From positions 39,424,296 through 39,488,295 of the forward strand of contig CM034548.1 of the NCBI GenBank assembly GCA_020055645.1: a stretch of DNA of 64,000 nucleotides, written 5' to 3'. Positions 39,881 through 49,252 of this stretch are shown here, one piece after another (the first letter of the stretch is position 1; every line of letters starts with the position of its first letter). Under the pieces are notes generated by a model that saw only the letters and a list, made by a program, of their open reading frames with translations, made no database searches and was not told the origin of the DNA. The stretch is from Tomocerus qinae. Taxonomy: Eukaryota; Arthropoda; Collembola; Entomobryomorpha; Tomoceridae. The position numbers and the translations under genes are program-made.

Positions 39881-42800
39881 TACATAGATTAGTGAATATA
39901 ATAAATATTTGCATTGATATGGTTGTTTTTCCCAATCGTAAGGATTGTGCAACCACAGTGCAAATATTATTAAATTTTCTCTACTATTTGCTCATAATAT
40001 CAAAGGGTTTTCATAATCGTAATTGCATAATCGCAATTTTGACATTATTTCAATATTTGTATAGTCAATGCTCGTATTTAGCAATATTATGCAAATTTAT
40101 TTATATATAGCTAAGTATGCACGTGAATAATATGTAATGATATTTTATGTTGCCCAAGTCTGAGATTATTTGAACTGTGACAGAAGCATATGAAATAAAT
40201 CACAATATTGATATTCAGATGTAGCAAAGTAAGTTGTCATTTGCGAATAGTTTGGTAAGAGATGACATTCCCTGCTGATCCCAACATATTTTCATACTTT
40301 TTTTACATCTCAATGGATCGCAACTTGTCGACCTCATACATCTTGGCTTCTGTTTATGGAATCATGACTTCTTCCAGGTTTCAGTATCCTTAAGCATTTT
40401 GATATCAATAATAGTGGGTACTCCCTGCACATATAAAATTTATGTTATGTAAAAGAAAGAAGTCGTAGGTGGTTGCTTCTTATAATTTCCTGGATTGGGT
40501 ACTACATATGTAGAGATGGTAGTAATACATACATAATAGTGTTCATATATAGTATACTTTGGATTGGCGCTGTGTTCACTCAGTCGAGTTCAGGGCACGT
40601 TTACTATTCCACGTGCAAAAATATCACTTTAGCCTTCGTCTTTTCTGTTGGTGAAACTTATCAGTATGCTCTATTGATCAGCCGACTTAAATCTTTGGTT
40701 TCGTTCCGACTTCCAACAAAAAACGTGCCATGCCTTCCACACAGCTTATAGAAAACTTTCACATTTTCCAGGCAGACAGGTCATTATTGTAGCATACGAT
40801 CATCCTATTCCCATATATACTACTGCAGAGCACACTTCCCAGTCTACACACCGAGAAATCCCCGATAGAAACCGGGATTCAATTTCTGTTGCCCGAGACT
40901 TTCACCAGCTGTCTTTGAGAAAGGATCATCTGAGTAGCATCTGAAATGGAGGGCAGAGGGTTTGATCCAGATTTTACGGTACATAGCATCTGTTAGAATT
41001 GTCTGATGCAAAGAAATGGAGAATCTCTCCAGAGCCAGATATCTCAGCTCCACTTCTTCGACATGCTTTTTTTCTCGTTTCCTCGCGTCTCGTTTTTCTA
41101 TCGCATAAAATATGTATTATGCATGTATGAATTCAGACATACGTAACGTTACATAACCGACTGAATATGTAGAAGATTTTTTATCTCCGTATAATAGATA
41201 GCTAGCAACCTTGTTATATCAAGCCATAAAACCATTGAAAAACCCTTTGGGGAATCCTTTTCTTTCTATGCATGATGCGAGACACTTATGCTCCGATGTT
41301 CCCTACATTGGACATTCTTTTTCCTCACTCACAACGTTCGGCATTCACCAAGGCTCGGTTCGCCAACCGATCTGACTTCTGTGATCCTTTAAACTGCAGC
41401 TCACTCTTCTTTTTTTCCCTTCTCCTTCTACATAAAGTATGCTACTCCGATTCCGCTTTCATCTTGAACTCTAAATTGAGTCTATAAATCCGTACCAATG
41501 TCATATCCCTAATGCCAACACATTTTCTCTGCAAATATTCTAATCCTCCTATTAAAAAGACATTCTCTTCACAGGAAATCGGATTTGACTTATTTATAGT
41601 TGCCTTTCCTCTCATTTTCATCGTCTACTACAAAATGCCTACGGCTACTTCAAAAAGATTCTGATGAATTCTCTTATTGCTACTATTCATCATCCATATG
41701 TATACTTTATGTTCTATAAAGCTGTTACAATGACAGCTCCAATCACTTCTTTACTACAGTTTTATCAGTTAATGCCTGTAAATCTACATAATTAACGGCG
41801 TGTCATTACATACGTTTTATGTCATGGCTTTCCATTAGTTATAGCTCTTTTGGGGTTTGTAGATAATTAACAACATAATGTTAATTAATATCTCCTCCTT
41901 AGAAAAATGTTTTACTCCTTTTAATACAGATTATAATTTATTTCACAATTTTCTATCCATGTTCATGAATATTATTATCGATGACTTTAAGTGCGTAATT
42001 AATACTGTTGTTCAACTTTTACGTAAATCGTAAACTTGCATTTTGATGTAAAAGGCAGATCTGATATCTTAATGTGTCTAGTACACTTTTTTGTGTTTGG
42101 TTAATATATGTTTCAATAATATTACTAGTTGCTATTAAGATTGCTTTCAGATGTATGTTGGTTACGTTCCAACGAGCAAAGTTCTGTGGATTGAGAAAGC
42201 ATATTGTACGGATATTTGTTATATCTGCTTTGAATTGTAAGCTACAGAAGGAAAGAGCAAAGTAAGTGATGATGACTAGATTTGGATTTTTTACTGTGAG
42301 TTACCGAAGTTTAGTATAGCCTATTTTTTCCGTTCATTGAAAATAGTACATTCACTATTCACGTACTTAAGATGGGTGTGTGTGGATGAAACAAAAAATA
42401 GAAAACCGGTTGCTTGGTAAAAGAATTCTTTCTTTGTAATGTCATGTCTTCAGTTCAGCCAGCGTGCAAAGCAAAGGCCACAAAAGAACCATCATTTTTC
42501 GTTTGTGTGTTGTTACGCTACGCTGCAACCCTACACTCTAAATTCTGTCCGACTACAGTTCTCTTGGCCTTGTAGCCGTAACTGAATACTAAACTTATCA
42601 ATCACAAAAATTCATTTTATTTCTTTTAATAAAGGAATGAAATAATCAAATGAGACGAAGTTCCATTTTGCATTGATTACTCCATATTAATATTCTTGAA
42701 GCCTATAACTTCTAAAAGAAAATTTAGCTTCAATCCTTAAGTGTACTTCCATGTAGCTTACCACATAAATATTACGACTCTATTTTTAAAGGATAGAGGC

Positions 42801-43473
42801 ATTCGGATTTGTGTAGCGGATAACATCAGGCCTAGGGTGATTTACGTCGTGGAATCTGATGTCGAATTGAATTAAATGCAAACATGTGTACAAAACTGTT
42901 TTCCAGAGAGAATGTTAGTGCATGTATATGTAAATGAGAATGGCTCGTTTATGTAGTTGTGTATATATGCGGACGTTGCGTACGTGCCGGGTCGTCTTTA
43001 TGTACTCGCCTGTCTGTTGAGGTACCAAACATGAACATAGCAAAAGCAATAACGCAATTCACTTGAGAAAAACTTCGGAATCGAATTGGAGTTTATCTTG
43101 TCCCGTCTGTTGTATATCTGTAATTTACTTGACTGGTATTCCTGCCTCTTTCACTTTTTATAAGATTCATAAGTACATTATAATGTGTTGCCTGTTTCTC
43201 TGCTAATTGCAAGAGAAATAAATTCTCAATCTGCTTATACTAATTCTAAGCAGCATGCCTCTTTTTATGACTAAGCAGATTAAATGCCTAAAATGTACTT
43301 AAAAATCGAGTAAAAACAAAAAGAGACTGCAGGGCTACGTTTTATTTTAAAAATATATCTTATATAAATTAAATCACTACCACATAGTTAAATCTGTGGA
43401 TTATATATATATATGTACACAGTCCGTATTGATTGAGAGTTTGTACTAAATTAGCTATTTTGTCTATTTACAG

Positions 43474-43516
43474 ATTTCTGATGGTTGCTCGGATCTTTTT
43501 GCACCGCCGCGAAAAG
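43474..43516 (+). CDS. Candidate 43-bp micro-exon of the N/S/H-rich protein gene
   Basis: A pyrimidine-rich tract ending in CAG precedes this segment, and GTATGA follows it. The frame reads ISDGCSDLFAPPRK plus one base, and is GC-richer than the surrounding DNA. Entering in phase 0 it leaves in phase 1. That is exactly the phase needed by the next supported exon at 58779, where G+AT makes an Asp codon. The second open frame of this segment would run into a stop soon after that junction, which favours the chosen frame. No other good exon is seen between the two. Being only 43 bases, it could be chance; the phase match and both splice sites are the whole case. If real, it makes the downstream intron 15.3 kb long. 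I recognise no domain in the 14 residues. Confidence 0.45.
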
Positions 43517-46500
43517 GTATGACAATTTACCTCACTTTTTTAAGTTATTACTTTCTGTTAAAACTTTAATTGTAACATAAATGTTGTAATTACTGATCTT
43601 ATACCTACTCCAACATCGTTACAGTAATTGTTGGCCAGACAATCTTTTTATACGAGACACACTCTAATGAGTAAATAGCGCCTTAAATCACTGGCTGGTT
43701 AGCTATAATATAATTAAAACCCCATTAAAAACAAAGTCCATATGAAATGAGATTTCTTTGCTCGAAATAGTTTTGTTGCTAATTTTTAGCTCGGGTCTAA
43801 TTGTTACTAATTGCATTGAAGGAGTGAAAACCAGTATCTCAGAAAGTTTTGTTGGTTCCAAACTACAAGATAGAGATTTAGTTCAAAATAGTTTTAACCA
43901 AGTTATATTTAATTTTAAATGTGGCTACCTGAGTTGGTAAATACGATAACGAAATAAATGTTGCAGATACATTAATTAAGTAGATTGACATTGACCCAAA
44001 TAGTTAACTTAATCTTGCATAGAAACAGACAAAAACCATGATACAGCGCCCTACTGTAAGCTGTGCCAATATTCAGTGTCAATAAAATAAAGGGTCATAA
44101 AAATAATCCTTCGTTATCAACCTGCACACCGATTTACACCAAGAAAACATTTGTCTCACGTTTTGGTAACATTATATCATTTATTTCAGTAGAAAAATGC
44201 GGATTGAATTTTTGACAAAATAAAATTTTGTTTTTACATAATTACAGACATTATATCATACATTATTCATTACTTGAGAGTCGACCACTGTACTGAGTAC
44301 CTTTAGTATTGATTATTATTAAGTATGAAATATGCAACTACTTGTGTAATGTTTTCCATGCAATCCTCATTGGCTTAGTTTCGGTCAAATAGTTTCATAC
44401 TCAAAATAAAATAAATTAGTGACATAAACCAAGCAGACGAGAGACCACTAATATTATGCTGTAAGCTTAGTGAATTGTACCAAACGTATATTTTGCATAA
44501 TAGTATGAAAGGCATGTCACTTATTGCAACTCATTCAAGCCAAACTAACTACTCAGTCTATATTCTATATCCCCAATCCTAACCCATACTTTTATTTAGC
44601 ATAGTTTGTGTTGGGATAAAAAATTAAGTGTATTCTAGCAGTTTTCTTGCACTTATACACAAATTATGTATAACAGGATCTGGCTATAACTTATATTAGT
44701 ATTGCATTATAATATGTGCTAGGAAATAGTTCTAGCTTACTGCAGCAGCCTTATCAAAGGATGCATGGTATGCAAATATCTTCTTACAGTAGTTGCCTGG
44801 TGTAAGTTGTACAACAGCCAGATCTATTAACATTGCATTGTCGTGAAGGAATATCTAACTGAATAAACTCGACAGCCTCGCCTGAGGAATTTCTTCGTTT
44901 AACAAAGTCAAATTCGTTACCAACAAATTACTGCACTGTCTACTTTATTTGTATGTTTTTGTCCACTGCTTGTAAAACATAAATGTAGTAATCTCATGGT
45001 TTGAGAAACGCATTAGATATTATAGAAACTATCATACTATTTCATTATAACATTTAAGGTGTCTACGATTGTGATTATCTGGATTTCAAAAGATTGTGAT
45101 ATTAATATGTCCTTCGGTTGCCGATAACATTTTTAACAAATACGAGTTGAATACCCGTACTTATTTAATTCTTTCCACTTCTGTAATCAATGGGATATCC
45201 TATTGATTATGTTGAAATAGAACCTAAGGTTAACTAATAATAGCATATATACTAGCAAATATTACTCTTATCTTGTAATTATACTACGATATAATTCATT
45301 GGTTTATATATAGATTTTCATTCAAAGACTCTCCATTGACTCTAAATCCAATTTAATCTGAACTTGTGATTTAAATGCGGATTGAATAGTGATGAATGTG
45401 ATAATTGAGATTTTGTGAATAATTACAGATAAATGATAAACTTAAGTACTTGCCATCCGTCCGTGCTTAACTTGTAATACTGTGCTTTAAAGTACCTTAA
45501 TTTAATGTTCGATTAGTTTTCTGTGGCTTATTTTTCTGAGATATTGATATAAATGTGCACAACTAAGTGATACATATCTTATGCAGACAAGAAAACTCTT
45601 AAATTGAAACATATAGTTTCTTTACAACTCATTTGATAATTCGTTTATGTCTGGAGCTGAACTCATATGTCTTATGAATAAACGGTACAAATGACTAGTT
45701 GGCAGTATTAAGGCATTTATTTTATGCTGAACTACACTAGGATGCCCAACATTCCTTATCAACTCTGAACTTTCAAGTTTCATTTTCACAAAGAGGTTCA
45801 TTTGTATAATAATGTTCATATAATAATTATACATTTGATATGCATATGTTTGTTTCTGGAATTCGTTTCATTAATAATTGAGTTTAAACTAGTTCATTCA
45901 TATTATAATTTATTCTGCTCGACAGATGAATGCATAAAATGTATTACATAGCAAATAACTTTACAAAAATAATAGTATCAATCCCAATGTATTATTTATG
46001 GAACTGGATGGAGCTGATATATCTATATAAGCTCGTTACATTGTTCCATCATAATAATAAGTGTTACTGTTGTTCTTGCTGGGATTGATTTCAATGTGAA
46101 CTTGTGTGTGTTTAATTTATCAGTGGATAGATATTCTTTGTTCTGTGATATAAATACCTACTTGCTAGGTATTGGTATTACTGCTGAATACCATCCTTAG
46201 TAAAGAGGTAGCTACTAAATCTCAAAGTTGTAACCTAACTGCAGTCTCTTTGGGCGAGATTGTTACTACGTGCCGGTGTAGCGTGCTTTTATTATGCATT
46301 GTTGTTATACTACAGTTAGTTAGATATTCGTCGAGTCTACTTTCTTACTCTTTATGCTACTCAAAAGTAGTTATTTATGTATTCTTATATGCTTCACTCT
46401 CTTCAATGCTCGTGGTCGTAGTAATGATGTCTAGTGTATGTATACTTGGTATACCCACCAGTTAGTAGTGACAGTAGCCTGAAATTTTATATAGCAATCC

Positions 46501-46634
46501 AATTTGACTTTACTGTCTTTTATTTTATCTAGTCTAGTCTACGGCATGCTCCATGTGGCAGATAAACGAGGTCAGTGAGTTAGAGACTGTGATACCTTTC
46601 AAGTATTCACTTAAAATGGTGAGTAGACAAGTCA
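43517..46634 (+). other. Intron, part before the first tRNA gene
   Basis: This is AT-rich unique sequence with no supported gene, lying inside the putative 15.3-kb intron (43517-58778). A short frame near 46172-46465 encodes a hydrophobic stretch but has no splice or start context and is treated as chance. Confidence 0.45.
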
Positions 46635-46730
46635 CCTTCGATAGCTCAGTTGGTAGAGCGGTGGACTGTAGTTGTTCAGATCAGAGAAGCAGATATCCAT
46701 AGGTCGCTGGTTCAAATCCGGCTCGAAGGA
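46635..46730 (+). tRNA. tRNA-Tyr (anticodon GTA) with a 23-nt intron
   Basis: The gene folds as a complete cloverleaf. The acceptor arm CCTTCGA (46635-46641) pairs with TCGAAGG (46723-46729), and A46730 is the discriminator base. The A box TAGCTCAGTTGG is at 46642-46653, and the B box GGTTCAAATCC at 46709-46719 lies in a perfect T arm. The anticodon GTA is at 46668-46670. An intron occupies 46672-46694, one base 3' of the anticodon, the standard position for nuclear tRNA-Tyr introns, which the tRNA splicing endonuclease removes. CCA is not encoded. The mature sequence is identical to the copy at 49148. The gene lies in sense orientation within the putative large intron. Confidence 0.97.
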
Positions 46731-46734
46731 AACA

Positions 46735-46749
46735 TTTTGCAAAGTTTTT
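46735..46749 (+). terminator. RNA polymerase III terminator
   Basis: A TTTT run at 46735-46738 begins four bases after the tRNA end, with a stronger TTTTT at 46745-46749 as backup. T runs of four or more on the coding strand are the established Pol III stop signal. Confidence 0.8.
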
Positions 46750-47608
46750 GCAAACTCCATGAATTTTTAATAAAGCTTGTGTATATTGCAAATTTGCATC
46801 TTCCATTCTCTTTTTATAAGTTGTTGAAAAAGCTTGTAATAATTTTTTGCAAAGATAGATGCTACGTAATCAAAAAGAAAATGAGTCAATCATTGCCTTA
46901 ATCATTAGATCACCGAAAGAAAACATTACATGTAGGGCAATAACGTATATTCATCGGTGCATCAATACTACGCTCGTTTTATCAGGAAGTAGTAAATAGT
47001 AAATACTTATAATTAACAAAAACAATTTACTATTTTAAGCTGTAATACAGCACAATACTAGTACGGAATACTTTAAAATACGTAAATATTATGTAGTTAA
47101 AGCGTAGAAGGAATACCAATCTTTGGTTGCATTTACTATTTTGCAAAAGGAAACGAATACAAGGCATTGCAATTTTTACATAGATTGTACTAGGTGTATG
47201 CTATTTATTTTAACCACGTGGTAACTTTTAATACAATAGCTTATTTGATGAGTACGTTGGACGTTGACATAGGCGAAGGAAGTCTTGCTTTCATAATGCA
47301 TGCCACGAATGTTAAAAAGCATAGCATCACAAAAACTCATCCCATCATCCAGAACAAAGTTTTTGTCTGAAAACTTGATTCGCATCGAATTTTATAATTT
47401 ATAAAGTTGAAACTGTAAGTTCATAGCTTGAAAGAATAAATAAATAGTTTCTCTAAGAAAGAAATCTAACAAATACCGACTCCGTTTTATAACTTAATGA
47501 ATCGAATTATGAACGCACTGTCAACTCTATGAATTGCCAAATTTTGCAAATTAAAATACTGAAACGATTTTATGAGTCCTATTGAGTGCTTTAGTTGATC
47601 AGGGTTTT

Positions 47609-47664
47609 GCAATTATGACCTGAGCCCTGAGCCATAATTGCCATCTCCGCGGAGAAGGCAATTA
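47609..47664. repeat. Overlapping double palindrome
   Basis: Two palindromes share an arm. GCAATTATG (47609-47617) pairs with CATAATTGC (47633-47641). The second arm overlaps a 30-bp palindrome at 47635-47664 with a single A/A mismatch and no loop, centred on CTCCGCGGAG. The two folds are mutually exclusive. The arrangement suggests a foldback or miniature inverted-repeat transposon remnant. Confidence 0.75.
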
Positions 47665-48018
47665 CCGCTCCAGTTTTACAGAAAACCAGAGATGAAGGGG
47701 AGATAGAAAAACTTCCATCCCAAGTTTGGTTTGATAATTAACGATGTACCAAATGGCTTTAACGAGTTGAAATATCTCAAAAATTGTTGAGATGTCTATT
47801 TCGAATTGATTTTATTGTTTGTGTTGGTACTCTTTTAAATATGGTGCTCTAATTATGTTATTAAAATTGGTATATAATGGGATAGAAGAAATACATTCGA
47901 AAAATGTTATTTTTGTTTCATATTTTGAGAATGGAAAAACTTAAAAAACAGGTAAATGTTTTGATAATTTTTTCAACAATTTATGTATTCCCAAAGTCTC
48001 TTGAAAAATTCGATATGA

Positions 48019-48087
48019 CATTATGGTAACAACTGCGTTTTTACTACTACGGGCCGTAGTAGTAAAAGCGCAGTTATTACCATAATG
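48019..48087. repeat. 69-bp near-perfect loopless palindrome
   Basis: The left arm starts CATTATGGTAACAACTGCG and the right arm ends CGCAGTTATTACCATAATG. They pair over 34 bases around a single central G, with only two mismatches, both transitions (G-T type on one strand or the other). There is no loop, unlike a typical pre-miRNA. A foldback or MITE core is more likely. Confidence 0.85.
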
Positions 48088-48119
48088 TTTTCTCTCCCGT
48101 AGTCTACGTGAGAGAAAAC
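48087..48119. repeat. 33-bp palindrome abutting the previous one
   Basis: Arms GTTTTCTCTC and GAGAGAAAAC, then CGTAG and CTACG, surround a single central T, with one C/T mismatch. It shares its first base with the end of the 69-bp palindrome, so two extruding hairpins would sit side by side. Confidence 0.8.
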
Positions 48120-48243
48120 AAGTAATATCTGGCTGTGGATTTTATGGTGATTCCCATAGCCTAATAAATATCCGTTGCTATGCAACCAAACACGCAACCA
48201 GAGTAATTACTGCTTGATAAAGAGTTTCAGATGATGTAAAAAC

Positions 48244-48498
48244 CAGTGCTCAGTGACCAGCCGACTGGTCGGCTAAAGTGGCTGGCTAAATTGGCTGGCC
48301 GGTTGAAATTCTTTGTTAATAAGTGGCTAAAATAGCCGAAAATAGCAAAATGGGGCTTTGTGAACTAAGAAAATCAGTCTTGGTTTGGCGCGAAATGTAA
48401 AAAATCATGATTTTGGCCATTTTGGTCACTAGCCATTTCATCCATTTTAGCCGGCTTGCTGGCCAAAATCATTTATAGCCGGCTAAAATGGAACACTG
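48244..48498. mobile_element. 255-bp hAT-like miniature inverted-repeat element (MITE)
   Basis: The element begins CAGTGCTC and ends GAACACTG, giving CAGTG(T/C)TC termini of the type known for hAT superfamily transposons. It is flanked by gtaaaaac (48236-48243) and gttgaaac (48499-48506), which match at six of eight positions. The length fits the 8-bp target duplication of hAT elements, here decayed. Inside are many GGCTAAA and TGGCTGG words and a perfect 15-bp inverted repeat (48441-48455 with 48478-48492). There is no open frame, so it was non-autonomous and moved by a transposase from elsewhere. Superfamily assignment rests on the termini and duplication length only. Confidence 0.7.
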
Positions 48499-49147
48499 GT
48501 TGAAACCAAGCAGTATTATTGTCGGTATTTTTAGAGTGTACTTACTGGTTTCTCATATTGTTATTATCTCTTCGCCCCAAGTGTACATAATACATGATAA
48601 ACTAGATAATGTTTGCTAATCTATGCAAAGTGAAAAAGTTGTCGTGGTATAGTAATCTACATTCCACACCCACGGCCATTTCGTGTGGAGATCTACCATG
48701 AGTATAGGAAGGAGAAACCTTTTTCGTATACCTCGTATGAATACGATAGTATGGTTTATCGGAAGTTATCTGTATATGCATGAAGTATAAGTATACTCTG
48801 TACATTGTGTTTTCTTTGCACATACTTACCTACTTTAGTTACAACTGACTGTAGTTTTATATTCTACGTATAGTGTAGTGGTTGTGCAAAAAGAATATCT
48901 TTAACCGCAAATGTGGTCTCTCTCGTGCAAAGTGTGGTGATTTGTTAGAGGCCGGAATAATTGTATAGGTTAGGATAGTACAAAAATAGAGTGTAGTTTA
49001 ATGTAGTGTAAACAGGTATATAGAGAATGTATAGATAGTGGAGACAGAAAGTGTTGGAATGGAAACGGCGGCAGCCGTCTAACAATTAGCGGTCGAAATA
49101 CAGCGAGTGAAATAACTATGAGCAGAAGGAGAGCAAAGCTCATCCAA

Positions 49148-49243
49148 CCTTCGATAGCTCAGTTGGTAGAGCGGTGGACTGTAGTAGCTAAAGATGGAAA
49201 AACAGATATCCATAGGTCGCTGGTTCAAATCCGGCTCGAAGGA
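49148..49243 (+). tRNA. tRNA-Tyr (anticodon GTA) with a 23-nt intron, second copy
   Basis: The mature sequence is identical to the copy at 46635. The acceptor arm CCTTCGA (49148-49154) pairs with TCGAAGG (49236-49242), and A49243 is the discriminator. The A box is at 49155-49166, the B box at 49222-49232 and the anticodon at 49181-49183. The intron (49185-49207) is again 23 nt but matches the other only at the first base and the last six bases. Flanking DNA is unrelated, so the two copies are either an old duplication with the mature parts homogenised or separate insertions. Same strand as the other copy. Confidence 0.97.
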
Positions 49244-49245
49244 AA

Positions 49246-49252
49246 TTTTTTT
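49246..49252 (+). terminator. RNA polymerase III terminator
   Basis: Seven T residues start two bases after the tRNA-Tyr end, a strong Pol III termination signal. Confidence 0.9.

Larger units (their letters stand above)
22601..43473. other. Non-coding region, right part before the candidate exon
   Basis: No supportable gene lies here. A G-rich/C-poor block at 23080-23480 is seen, with further skewed pairs described separately. A G-rich stretch at 34620-34960 is followed by a C-rich one at 35030-35560, and a C-rich one also lies at 41270-41640. Small hairpins and simple repeats are listed on their own. The segment 40850-41060 is unusually complex and GC-richer than its surroundings. If the 43474 exon is real, this is most likely an upstream intron. 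Confidence 0.5.
46750..49147. other. Spacer between the two tRNA-Tyr genes
   Basis: This interval has no protein gene. It holds a palindrome at 47609-47664, two abutting palindromes at 48019-48119 and a miniature transposon at 48244-48498, each listed separately. The rest is plain AT-rich sequence, with a G-rich/C-poor stretch from about 48940 to 49130 just upstream of the second tRNA. Confidence 0.6.

Noticed and set aside
40870-40900. B-box-like sequence on the - strand suggesting a tRNA-derived SINE
   Set aside because: No A box at a suitable distance and no tail or target duplication.
42151-42261. Exon-like segment with a good acceptor (CTTTCAG) and a GTAAGT donor
   Set aside because: Its open frames leave in phases that lead to a stop when joined to 43474 and on to 58779, so it cannot belong to the same coding chain; the peptide is AT-driven.
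48019-48087. 69-bp palindrome as a microRNA precursor
   Set aside because: No terminal loop of usable size and pairing is nearly perfect; a foldback element fits better without small-RNA evidence.
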